Shown piece after piece: positions 25,588 through 33,859 of a stretch of 42,484 nucleotides of DNA; position 1 is the first letter of the stretch, and every line of letters begins with the position of its first letter. The notes beneath the pieces were generated by a model. That model had not been told where the DNA came from. It saw nothing but the letters and a program-made list of their open reading frames with translations, and did not search any database. The position numbers were made by a program, and so were the translations under genes. The DNA is from Spartobacteria bacterium. Its GTDB lineage: Bacteria; Verrucomicrobiota; Kiritimatiellia; RZYC01. The stretch lies in the NCBI GenBank assembly GCA_009930475.1, contig RZYC01000031.1, positions 1 to 42,484 on the forward strand, given 5' to 3'.

Positions 25588-25614
25588 AAAAAGTTCCAAT
25601 CATTGGAACTTTTT
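25588..25614. repeat. REP-like palindrome 2
   Basis: A second identical stem GTTCCAATCATTGGAAC at 25593-25609 with A/T flanks, in the same orientation as palindrome 1 and 42 bp away measured start to start. The two copies form a direct pair in the 157-bp intergenic gap. Confidence 0.8.
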
Positions 25615-25668
25615 TTGGAGCTGTATTTTCCACCGTCATGACCCGTAAACCTTGTTTTGAGCTCTGAG

Positions 25669-27372
25669 TTAGTTGGCATCACCCATGGTGACGCGTATCA
25701 CTTCTTCCAGTGTGGTCATTCCGGACAGCACCTTGCGAATGCCGTCGTTACGCAGGGTGCGCATTCCCAGCTCTGCGGCCCTTGCCCGCAATTCAACAGC
25801 ACCGGCCCGCTCGTAGATCATGTGGCGCAATTGATCGTTGACCATAAAGATTTCATACAAACCGCAACGTCCTTTATATCCGGTGTGGCCGCATTCGCTG
25901 CAGCCGGCCCCGCGGTAGATGGTCGCCTGAGCCAGTGCTTCGGCTGCCGGTCCCATCATGCGCAGTTCGATATCCGACGGCCTGGTTTCTTCTTTGCATT
26001 TTTTGCATATTTTTCGCACAAGGCGCTGCGCCATGGCCGCCTGTAATGACGACGAGACCAAAAAGGGTTTCACTCCAATATCGATCAGTCGCGTCACCGC
26101 ACTGGGCGCATCATTGGTATGCAATGTGGAGAAAACCAGATGACCTGTCAGCGAGGCGTTCACAGCAATTTCCGCCGTTTCCATGTCGCGAATTTCACCA
26201 ATCATGATGACATTGGGCGCCTGACGTAAAATAGCTCGTAGTGCCGCCGAAAAGGTCATGCCGACATCCGCGCGGACCTGTACCTGGTTGATGCCCGATA
26301 ATTGATATTCCACCGGGTCCTCCACCGTGATGATCTTGCGGTCGGGCTTGTTGATTTCATTTAAACAGGCGTACAACGTGGTCGTTTTACCCGACCCGGT
26401 CGGACCGGTCACCAGAACAATCCCATCAGACATGTTGATCAGACGCTCGAAGATGGCCTGGTCATCGGACATAAATCCCAGCTGTGGCAGCCCCAGCATC
26501 AGTCCCTGTTTGTCCAGAATACGCATGACGATGCTTTCGCCGTGATTGGTCGGGACGGTGGATACACGTAAATCCAGTTCGCGTTCCATGACCTTGATCT
26601 GAATGCGACCGTCCTGTGGAACGCGTTTCTCGGACATCTTCATGTTGGCCATGATTTTCAATCGACTGATAATCGCCGATTGCAATTTTTTCGGTGGACT
26701 GTCCACTTCGTGCAGCACTCCGTCAATACGATACCTCACACGAAATTTCTTTCCTAATGGTTCCAGATGAATATCCGATGCACGATTTTTAAAGGCTTCC
26801 AGAATGATCAAGCTGACCAGTTTAATGATCGGAGCATCGGCTTCGGTGATTTCCACGCCTTCGGCCAGCAGATCCGCCGATGCGTCTTCGTCGCTTTCGC
26901 CGGCCACATCGCTGAGCACGGAGTCCACCGAATCCGCCGTATAAGGATAATAGTGATTTAACGCATCCTCGATTTCATGCTCCGGCGCAATGACTCCCTC
27001 GACATTACATTTGAGCACATAACGCAACCCATCCAGGGCCTCCACATCCAGCGGATTGCTCAGCGCAACGGTCAGACCTGAATCGGACTTCATAACGGGA
27101 ATGACCCGATAGCGACGTGCCACTTCCGGAGGAATCATAGTAATCACATCGATGGGAATCCGTTGCGAAGCCAGACTGATTACTTCCATCCCAAACTGGG
27201 TGGCCAGTGATTTCAACGCGTCAATACGATCGATAATTTCGTATTCATGCAGTATATCAAGGACATCGCGATCTTCCTGTTGAGAAAGCCGTAATGCATC
27301 CTGACCCTGCTCATTCTCGATCAGTCCCATCGACACGAGAACGTCTACAATATATTCGTCGTTCGCTGTCAA
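25669..27372 (-). CDS. PilB/GspE-family assembly ATPase 2
   Basis: A second 567-residue extension-type ATPase, clearly paralogous to the one at 22.7-24.4 kb. It has a MshEN N-terminal domain (about 5-150), [20 protein letters not shown] Walker A, MIGEIRDMETAEIAVNA Walker B, LVFSTLHTNDAPSAVTRLID and a tetracysteine site CKKC...CSEC. The start is probably TTG at 27372, with GGAGAA about 8 bp upstream. It is the first gene of the pilus operon, behind a strong sigma-70-like promoter. The two ATPases may serve pili and type II secretion respectively, or act in sequence; sequence alone does not separate them. Confidence 0.92.
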   Translation of the reverse strand: MTANDEYIVDVLVSMGLIENEQGQDALRLSQQEDRDVLDILHEYEIIDRIDALKSLATQFGMEVISLASQRIPIDVITMIPPEVARRYRVIPVMKSDSGLTVALSNPLDVEALDGLRYVLKCNVEGVIAPEHEIEDALNHYYPYTADSVDSVLSDVAGESDEDASADLLAEGVEITEADAPIIKLVSLIILEAFKNRASDIHLEPLGKKFRVRYRIDGVLHEVDSPPKKLQSAIISRLKIMANMKMSEKRVPQDGRIQIKVMERELDLRVSTVPTNHGESIVMRILDKQGLMLGLPQLGFMSDDQAIFERLINMSDGIVLVTGPTGSGKTTTLYACLNEINKPDRKIITVEDPVEYQLSGINQVQVRADVGMTFSAALRAILRQAPNVIMIGEIRDMETAEIAVNASLTGHLVFSTLHTNDAPSAVTRLIDIGVKPFLVSSSLQAAMAQRLVRKICKKCKEETRPSDIELRMMGPAAEALAQATIYRGAGCSECGHTGYKGRCGLYEIFMVNDQLRHMIYERAGAVELRARAAELGMRTLRNDGIRKVLSGMTTLEEVIRVTMGDAN

Positions 27373-27441
27373 TCTAAGTTCTCCGGCTGTCGTTGTTTAC
27401 TGCCTGTTCTAACGTTTTACTAAACAGGCATCGAAAGTTAC

Positions 27442-27470
27442 AAAATAGTCGGTAGAGCCCGTTCTGTCAA
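27442..27470 (-). promoter_or_regulatory. Sigma-70 promoter of the pilus/secretion operon
   Basis: On the minus strand TTGACA (27470-27465), a 17-bp spacer and TATTTT (27447-27442) precede the TTG start of pilB-like 2 by about 70 bp. The -35 is a perfect consensus and the -10 differs at two positions. Confidence 0.6.
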
Positions 27471-27590
27471 TGTAATGAACCTTAGCAAACGAGTTATTCT
27501 AATTTTCACAACAGCTGCGTCAAGACAAAATGTATAGTTAGTCTGATTTATTATCAGTTCATTTGTCCGTCAGTCTGTTTAGCCTTTTGA

Positions 27591-29540
27591 TTACCAACGA
27601 CGCGCGGCTTTCCGAACATTTAACAGTGACGGATCAATTTCATTGATAAACCGCGAGGGAGGGCAGGGGATGATGGAGCCGTCGGGCATGCGGCGCATTG
27701 AAGGTCGACATAGATACAGATGATCTTTTGCTCGTGTTACTGCAACATAGAACAGGCGGCGTTCTTCTGCGACTTTTTCGTGATCCTCTGTACATTTGGA
27801 TGAGGGAAACATTCCTTCGCACACCCATAGAATGAAGACCACCGGCCATTCAAGACCTTTGGCCTGGTGAATGGTGGTTAATCGTAGCCCGCCACCTTCT
27901 TCTTTGCTTTTTGACTGTGATGCCTCGGCATCCAGATTGGTCTGCAATGCCATTTCATGCAGGAAGGACTGCAAGGTATCGAACTGACTGGCAAAGGTGA
28001 TGAGTGCTTCGACGTCTTCCAGTCGGCGGGCATAATTTTCAAAGGTTTCAATGGCATAGTTGTCATAAAAGGCATCGACGAACCGTTTCATGATCATGTG
28101 CGGCTTGGCCAGTGCATCCTCTTTATCCATGGAGTCAAACATCTCGTGAACGGGTCGCCAGTATTCCTTGGTCGCTTTGGGCAAGGCATCCATCAAAACC
28201 TGACGCAGGACGGGATTCCATAAATCCATGCGCTGCTCCAATTTGTACCATATTTTTGAAGCCGTCTTTTCACCCACGCGTGGAAGCAGCCCCAGCAAAC
28301 GGCGGAATGCCAGTTCGTCGGCACTGTTTCCTGCCAGTCGTACAAGGGTACAGACATCTTTCACGTGCGATGACTCGAAAAATCGCTGTCCTGAGGTGAT
28401 CTGAAAATCAATACCCTGCTTGGTTAATTCCATCTGCATTTCCATCGCGTGAAAATGCGAGCGGTACAGCACAACAATATCATTGGTCGTATATCCGCCA
28501 TCACTGGTCAGCCGTTTGATTTCACTGATAATGGTCGAGGCCTGTTCATAGCCGCTACGCAGGTCAAGCAGCTTGGGTTTCATTAAGTGCGGACGCATTG
28601 AACGGAGGTTTTTTTGAAACTGTTCCGGGTTTCCGGCGATACAGGCATTGGCTATATCCAGAATATCCGGGGTGCTGCGATAATTGGTTTCCAGCTTGTA
28701 CACTTGTGCATCGGTATATTTGTCAGGAAAATTTAAAATGTTGCGGTAGTTGGCTCCGCGCCAGGAGTAAATGCTCTGGAAATCGTCACCCACCACCAGT
28801 AAATTACGGTGACCGGCCGCAAGCAAATCAACCCATTCGCCCTGAATCAGATTTGTGTCCTGAAATTCATCCACCAGAACGTGCAGAAATTGTTCCTGAT
28901 ACATGGCGCAGATGTCGGGATTTTTCTTAAACAGCTCCAATGCATTGACCAGCATGTCATCGAAATCCATTGCGTTTAATCGGCGTTTCCGCAGACAGAA
29001 CTCATTATAGACATCCATGACGTTCGCAATGTTGATGGTGTGTTCACCAAAATGATCCATGGCCAGATGTTCCACATCCACGCACTTGTTTGCCGCCAGA
29101 CTGAATAAACTCTGTAAGACCGATGCTTTGGGAAAATGTTTCGAATTTACGCCCAGTTCCGTCACAATGGTTTTTACTAAATGTTCGGAATCGGATGAAT
29201 CCAGAATGGTGTAATCCGGGTGATACCCCAGGGCATTGGCGTGCCGCCGCAGCAATCGATTGGCCACATGATGAAACGTTCCGCCCCACAATCCGTTTAC
29301 TTCCTCGCCCACCAACTGACGGGCCCGTTCCATCATTTCCTGCGCTGCACGATTGGTGAACGTCAGTAGCAAAATGCGACTGGCAGGCACGCCAGACTGC
29401 ACTAAATGGGCTACACGGTAGGTTAATGTGCGGGTTTTCCCTGTTCCCGCCGCAGCGATAACCAACACCGGGCCATCGGAAGCCATCACCGCCGCACACT
29501 GCTCTTCATTCAGTTCCTGCTCTATGTTCAAATCGTTCAT
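27591..29540 (-). CDS. UvrD/Rep/PcrA-family 3'-5' DNA helicase
   Basis: A superfamily 1A helicase of 649 residues that unwinds DNA in repair or replication restart. Motifs in order: NEEQCAAV Q motif (11-18), AAAGTGKT Walker A (29-36), TFTNRAAQEM, VDEFQDTN Walker B, GDDFQSIYSWRGA, NYRST, a TIHQAKGLEWPVVF motif V region and VTRAKDHLYL motif VI. Length is close to Rep and shorter than UvrD/PcrA, with no obvious C-terminal Tudor-like tail. I start at ATG 29540. The open frame runs on to 29690 but would overlap the divergent yraN gene, and the helicase similarity begins at MNDLNIEQELNEEQ. A 67-bp gap to yraN holds both promoters. Confidence 0.93.
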   Translation of the reverse strand: MNDLNIEQELNEEQCAAVMASDGPVLVIAAAGTGKTRTLTYRVAHLVQSGVPASRILLLTFTNRAAQEMMERARQLVGEEVNGLWGGTFHHVANRLLRRHANALGYHPDYTILDSSDSEHLVKTIVTELGVNSKHFPKASVLQSLFSLAANKCVDVEHLAMDHFGEHTINIANVMDVYNEFCLRKRRLNAMDFDDMLVNALELFKKNPDICAMYQEQFLHVLVDEFQDTNLIQGEWVDLLAAGHRNLLVVGDDFQSIYSWRGANYRNILNFPDKYTDAQVYKLETNYRSTPDILDIANACIAGNPEQFQKNLRSMRPHLMKPKLLDLRSGYEQASTIISEIKRLTSDGGYTTNDIVVLYRSHFHAMEMQMELTKQGIDFQITSGQRFFESSHVKDVCTLVRLAGNSADELAFRRLLGLLPRVGEKTASKIWYKLEQRMDLWNPVLRQVLMDALPKATKEYWRPVHEMFDSMDKEDALAKPHMIMKRFVDAFYDNYAIETFENYARRLEDVEALITFASQFDTLQSFLHEMALQTNLDAEASQSKSKEEGGGLRLTTIHQAKGLEWPVVFILWVCEGMFPSSKCTEDHEKVAEERRLFYVAVTRAKDHLYLCRPSMRRMPDGSIIPCPPSRFINEIDPSLLNVRKAARRW

Positions 29541-29607
29541 ATCACTCTTTTTTGTTGCAGATTCACCAATAAACTCCGAATAATAGGGGCACAACGGGAG
29601 TGCTGAA

Positions 29608-30021
29608 ATGCTTTTCTTAAGAAAAAAAGAACCAGAACATCTTAAAACCGGCCGATGGGGAGAAAAAATTGCGGAGCAGATGCTCTGCAAAAAAGGCTAT
29701 AAAGTCTTGGGTCGACGAGTTCGTATGGGAAAACATGGGGAAATAGATCTGGTGGTATGCAACGACACTGAATTGCTTTTTATCGAAGTGAAAACGCGCA
29801 AAAATGCGGACTTCGGGCGACCAGCCGAGGCGGTTGACCGTGCAAAAGAGCAAACACTGTGTGATGCAGTGGCCCGCTATCTCGCCCGTCTGGAAAGCAA
29901 ACCCCCGTCCTTTCGTATCGATGTGGTCGAGGTCGTTGGCCATCCAGGAGATAAAAACCCTGAGATAAAACACATCCAGAGTGCCATCATGCTCAGTGAA
30001 CACTATCAGATCCAATGGTAA
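29608..30021 (+). CDS. yraN: YraN/UPF0102 family endonuclease-like protein
   Basis: A 137-residue conserved protein with a PD-(D/E)XK nuclease-like fold. The core reads TGRWGEKIAEQMLCKKGYKV, then HGEIDLVV (catalytic-type Asp) and FIEVKTRKN (E-x-K), followed by a helical segment. Length is typical. The family's cellular role is not established; Holliday-junction-resolvase-like structure is the known similarity. GGAG sits about 9 bp before the ATG. It diverges from the helicase gene and ends inside the start of the lytic transglycosylase gene (TAATG overlap), so the two are coupled. Confidence 0.93.
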   Translation: MLFLRKKEPEHLKTGRWGEKIAEQMLCKKGYKVLGRRVRMGKHGEIDLVVCNDTELLFIEVKTRKNADFGRPAEAVDRAKEQTLCDAVARYLARLESKPPSFRIDVVEVVGHPGDKNPEIKHIQSAIMLSEHYQIQW

Positions 30022-30962
30022 TGAATAAATACATACATCTGTTCCTTTCAGTATTACTTTTAATGTTCGCGGCCACATCAATCCATGCAGAATGGGAAAT
30101 AGATCACGATGCTGTTCATCAATTTCTTTCCGACGGGATGGACTGGGCACAGGAAGTCAGCCAAGAATATGATTGGGAATTAGACTGGAATCGCGTGGGC
30201 CGGGATGTCGAATCTACACTGCAATCAGTGGATTGGAGCCGGGTCGCCGCCTATCTTCCCGTAGCCCGCGAGTGGCTGTCCTTTCTCGATCAATGGCCGG
30301 AAACACGGCCGTATGCGGACTGGCTTCGACAACGCATTGATTATTTTCAGGCGGCATCAGCCTATGTTCATCAACCGATCCCTCCAACACCTGTCCCAAC
30401 CCACCGGCCTCCGTCACAACCAATCAAGCCCACCCCCGAGCCGACTCGTAACCCGTCCACCCCAGCAAATCCAGCCACGCAAGAGAATTACTGGCTGACA
30501 ACCCTGAAAACCCGTCCCATTCCAAGCCAAGCTAGACAACTCATCCCCACGCTCAAACAATGCTTTTCAAAACAGCATGTGCCATCCTCGCTAATCTGGC
30601 TTGCGGAAGTCGAGTCGTCCTTCAATCCCGAGGCGCGAAGTCCGGTCGGTGCGGCAGGGCTGTTTCAATTTATGCCTGCCACGGCGAAACGATTCGGTAT
30701 ATCGCTGTCACCCGAAGATCAGCGATTCAATCCGGCAATCAGTGCCACAGCCGCAGCGAAATATCTCCACATCCTTCATAAGCGTTTTCATACATGGCCC
30801 CTCGCTCTGGCTGCCTACAACTGCGGCGAAGGACGCGTGTCAAAAATACAGAAGAAAACTGGCAAAAAATCATTTGCCGATATTTCATATGCCTTACCCG
30901 TAGAAACGCAAATGTACGTGCCAAAAGTACTGGCCATCATCAAACTCCGCGAAGGCGAGTGA
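30021..30962 (+). CDS. Periplasmic lytic transglycosylase (SLT domain)
   Basis: Cleaves the MurNAc-GlcNAc bond of peptidoglycan, forming 1,6-anhydroMurNAc. The 313-residue protein has a signal peptide (MNKYIHLFLSVLLLMFAATS, cleavage near IHA). Tryptophan/Asp-rich repeats follow at about 24-112, then a Pro-rich linker (119-152) and an SLT domain at about 170-310. The catalytic glutamate is Glu198 in EVESSFNPEA; GAAGLFQFMPATAKRFG and LALAAYNCGEGRV follow. This resembles MltD/Slt-type domains without LysM repeats. ATG at 30021 overlaps the yraN stop; an ATG at 30015 is equally readable. Confidence 0.93.
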   Translation: MNKYIHLFLSVLLLMFAATSIHAEWEIDHDAVHQFLSDGMDWAQEVSQEYDWELDWNRVGRDVESTLQSVDWSRVAAYLPVAREWLSFLDQWPETRPYADWLRQRIDYFQAASAYVHQPIPPTPVPTHRPPSQPIKPTPEPTRNPSTPANPATQENYWLTTLKTRPIPSQARQLIPTLKQCFSKQHVPSSLIWLAEVESSFNPEARSPVGAAGLFQFMPATAKRFGISLSPEDQRFNPAISATAAAKYLHILHKRFHTWPLALAAYNCGEGRVSKIQKKTGKKSFADISYALPVETQMYVPKVLAIIKLREGE

Positions 30963-31285
30963 CAGCAGCTTTAAGATGTGGTTGATTTTCGTGCTGGCTG
31001 GCGAACCTGAGAACCCGATTGCCCGCATGCGATATAGCTTGGGCGATGAGGTAAAGTAATTCAGGACGCGCAGTCCGAGCCTCCATATGTTCATCCGTTC
31101 TGCTTTTAATAACCATCTCATCCTCGTTTCCTGGTTGTTACGTGGATTTATGATACACAATTATGGATCACCTTTTGGTTTAAAGTGCAACGATTGTTAT
31201 TGCTACATCATTAATATGATACGCAATGGTGATGACTTTAACCTACGCTTTTAGGATTAAGAAAGGAAGCCATGCGGGACGCCTT
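30963..31285. other. Intergenic stretch with no recognised gene
   Basis: This 323-bp gap separates two convergent genes. A minus-strand open frame running into the transglycosylase gene contains MRWLLKAERMNIWRLGLRVL and SSPKLYRMRAIGFSGS, which I cannot match to a family. No convincing terminator hairpin or RNA gene was found. Confidence 0.5.
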
Positions 31286-33094
31286 TTACCAGCTCCAGTT
31301 TACACTGGCAGAGAAACGGCGAGGCGATGCTGTATCCTGCCCGGGGAAGCTCTGAAAGCCTTCGTCCCATAAGTTGTTTATCGATAGGTCGATAGATATG
31401 TTATCCAGCTTGGGCAGATGCCAGGCGCAGGCCAGCATCCCGTCCCATTGGGTGTCGTCGCTGGTGCGTAGTGGATTATCCGCCATGAGGCGAACCGTCT
31501 GTTCGAATCGAACCGTAACGGCCTTCGAAATATCCCACGAAACAGCACCCTTGAAGGCATGGCGAGCATAGTCCATGGCGTATCTGCTGGAATAAATGTC
31601 TGCATCACATGATTTATCCAGCCAGGCATATCCCGCTGTCAGCGAAATCGATTGCCTCGGATTCCATTGTGCATAGCCCTCCGCTCCCAGCGTAGAAATG
31701 CGGCCCAGATCCGCTGCAGTCCAGCGAGTGGAGGTTGACGTTTCTCGTATCCAGTCTACCGTGTGATGGGTTTCCCTGTTAAACAAGCTGGCGCGAAGGT
31801 GCCATGTCGCCAGCGGCTGGAACGTCCATTGCAAATGAGTTTCCTCGGCTCGCTGATTTTTAAGACCCTGATTTCCCAGGCTGGACGGCGATTCGTAATT
31901 GAGCTCAGTGAAAGACGGCTGGCGAATAGTGGTTGTATAGGCCAGTCGGATGTTCTGACGATCTGTGACGGCATAACGTAATGACAGCTGCGGCAGCGTG
32001 GCTGGTTCAGCACCTTCAAACACTTCCTGCCGCACTCCCGCATCCAGGATAAAAGAGTCGACCATCACCGCCGGAATCACCGACACCGCTGCGAAATCTC
32101 TGATATGATTGCCGAGCGATGAACTGTCTATTTTCTCGCGCACCGCAGAGACCCCCCAGTTTACGGAGCTGGAATCGCTCGCCATATAGCGACCACTCAT
32201 TTGCCCGGACAGGGTGGTGTCCTTATGCTCGTTAACGTACAGGCTGGCCGGCAGATGCAGGGTGTACTCATCTTTGAGATGGCGAAGCATGGCCGACGCA
32301 TTCCATGTCGAATAATCTGCACTCTGCGCCTGATAATTGGCGAGAAACAGTGCGTCTTCAATGGATTCATTGGCAACCCAGTCAGGATTAGTTCCATAAT
32401 ATCCACGGGCACCAAAGTCATTTTTCTGTACGCCGCCGAGCAGATCCAGTCGACTGAAATTGTTTTGCCATTGAATCAGTCCGTTTATGCGTTTGCTGTC
32501 GACGTCATTGTCTTCATAATTCACCTGATTAACCTGCTGCACATCGGCAAAGGCCCCGGCCCCGACAACTGTCCCGTTGGTCATCGTATATTTTTGCTGT
32601 GCGGCCGCTCGGAGCCAGTAGCTGTCATATTCGCCTATGCCGGCAGAAAGTAAACGACGCTGATCCGGCGCATGAATACCGGACGCCACCGTTCCCACAA
32701 GATGTCCCTGCGGTGCCATCGCCTGATCAATGCCTGTTTCCAAGCGGATATTATCCAAAAAAAAGAGCGCAATGGGAAGTGCAGCATTGAAGTGTTCGGT
32801 TTGCGGATTGCTCAGATTTAATCTGGCAATGGCCAGTCCGGCTCCGCTGAAGGCACTGCCAAGGATACTCATGTCATAAAGTCCGGCCTGACCACCCTGA
32901 TTTTTCAAGTCAATGCGCGGATCCGCCGCCATGCTCAGTGCATTACCCAGCATGTGGGGTTGTGATTGAATGCCTTCAGCATTAGCATCGGCATGTACGG
33001 TCATATCAGGCGCATCGATGACCTTGGCCGCGATGCACATGTGGACACTACAGAAGCAAACGAGAACGAATGCATAAACAGTACATATTTTCAT
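31286..33094 (-). CDS. TonB-dependent outer-membrane receptor
   Basis: An outer-membrane beta-barrel that imports a substrate using energy from TonB. The 602-residue protein begins with a signal peptide (MKICTVYAFVLVCFCSVHMC, cleavage near IAA). The plug domain follows: DPRIDLKNQGGQAGLYDMSI, then LGSAFSGAGLAIARLNLSNP and a QTEHFNAALPI segment. The barrel has repeated aromatic amphipathic strands and ends with the outer-membrane C-terminal FSASVNWSW. The length is short for the class, and no TonB box is obvious after the signal. Substrate is unknown. I use ATG 33094, where the signal peptide starts; GAGGAA is about 13 bp upstream. It lies 174 bp downstream of the lipid/pigment-type operon and may or may not belong to it. 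Confidence 0.85.
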   Translation of the reverse strand: MKICTVYAFVLVCFCSVHMCIAAKVIDAPDMTVHADANAEGIQSQPHMLGNALSMAADPRIDLKNQGGQAGLYDMSILGSAFSGAGLAIARLNLSNPQTEHFNAALPIALFFLDNIRLETGIDQAMAPQGHLVGTVASGIHAPDQRRLLSAGIGEYDSYWLRAAAQQKYTMTNGTVVGAGAFADVQQVNQVNYEDNDVDSKRINGLIQWQNNFSRLDLLGGVQKNDFGARGYYGTNPDWVANESIEDALFLANYQAQSADYSTWNASAMLRHLKDEYTLHLPASLYVNEHKDTTLSGQMSGRYMASDSSSVNWGVSAVREKIDSSSLGNHIRDFAAVSVIPAVMVDSFILDAGVRQEVFEGAEPATLPQLSLRYAVTDRQNIRLAYTTTIRQPSFTELNYESPSSLGNQGLKNQRAEETHLQWTFQPLATWHLRASLFNRETHHTVDWIRETSTSTRWTAADLGRISTLGAEGYAQWNPRQSISLTAGYAWLDKSCDADIYSSRYAMDYARHAFKGAVSWDISKAVTVRFEQTVRLMADNPLRTSDDTQWDGMLACAWHLPKLDNISIDLSINNLWDEGFQSFPGQDTASPRRFSASVNWSW

Positions 33095-33268
33095 AGATAA
33101 ATAATTATTCCTCAATTCGATGAATGAACAGGCTGTATAATCTACGCGCCGGCAATATGTCAACTCATATATGCGTCATGGTATACATATAAATATCTCC
33201 ATCCTATATAAAATTTTATTCTTGAGTGATACACCTGTTTTTACTAATGTGCCTCTTTTTGCATTTCG

Positions 33269-33847
33269 TTACGCGGTGGTCGCGTCCACGTCTGGATTAT
33301 GATGCCTGGTATTCATTTGCAAAGAGATGGCTCGCAGTCGAACGGCAATAATGGATGTCCATAACAGCAATGCGATGCTCCAGGTAAGCACGGTGATCCA
33401 TCTGTGTTGCCACCAGTTGATGCCATTTACATGGAAAGCGGATAAGGGATACAATATCGGTGTCTGGAAACGGCCTGTCCCGTGCGTGTACATGTCGCAG
33501 ATAATATGCAGTGGCCATGCCAGCATCGGTATGACTAATGGACGCTTTAGTCGCATGCAAAGCACGATGGCAAGCGATGCGATGATCAGGCTGTGTGACA
33601 TGTGGTAGAGCGTGAAGATGTAGTCAGGTATGGTATGCCACATCTGATGTCCGGAAAACAGGCGCGGAATAATGTATATGCCAATGGAAACCAAGTCCGG
33701 GAAAATGCCGAAGAATGCGGCGGCAGGTACGCTCCAGTGCCACAAGCATGGCTGTCCTGTGCGGTTTATAGGTCCCCGAAGGCCGCCGGCTATGCCGGTT
33801 TGACTGCAAAGGGCCGCTCCCAGTACTGCGTGCGCTAATGAATCCAT
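33269..33847 (-). CDS. Small integral membrane protein, YdjM/DUF457-like metal-dependent hydrolase
   Basis: A 192-residue protein with about four or five hydrophobic helices and conserved polar positions of the DUF457/YdjM (membrane-bound metal-dependent hydrolase) group: DSLAHA near the N-terminus, GIFPDLVS, HMSHSL and HIICDMYTHG. The His/Asp residues facing a metal are the basis of the family name; biochemical activity is not established for most members. It starts 12 bp after the ligase gene stop, so it is the last gene of the ketosynthase operon. Its link to that pathway is positional only. Confidence 0.72.
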   Translation of the reverse strand: MDSLAHAVLGAALCSQTGIAGGLRGPINRTGQPCLWHWSVPAAAFFGIFPDLVSIGIYIIPRLFSGHQMWHTIPDYIFTLYHMSHSLIIASLAIVLCMRLKRPLVIPMLAWPLHIICDMYTHGTGRFQTPILYPLSAFHVNGINWWQHRWITVLTWSIALLLWTSIIAVRLRAISLQMNTRHHNPDVDATTA

Positions 33848-33859
33848 AATAGTCCTCGT

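Noticed and set aside
25546-25614. The GTTCCAATNATTGGAAC palindromes as further parS sites
   Set aside because: They lack the CACGTG core and match parS poorly; they are a separate repeat family.
29541-29690. N-terminal extension of the UvrD-like helicase
   Set aside because: It would overlap the divergent yraN gene by over 80 bp and has no helicase similarity; ATG 29540 fits the family start.
30894-31160. 88-residue minus-strand ORF between the transglycosylase and the TonB receptor
   Set aside because: It overlaps the coding end of the transglycosylase on the other strand, lacks a ribosome-binding site and matches no family I know; left as unassigned intergenic sequence.
33095-33268. Cobalamin or other riboswitch ahead of the TonB-dependent receptor
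   Set aside because: The 174-bp gap is AT-rich with no recognisable B12-box or conserved riboswitch core.
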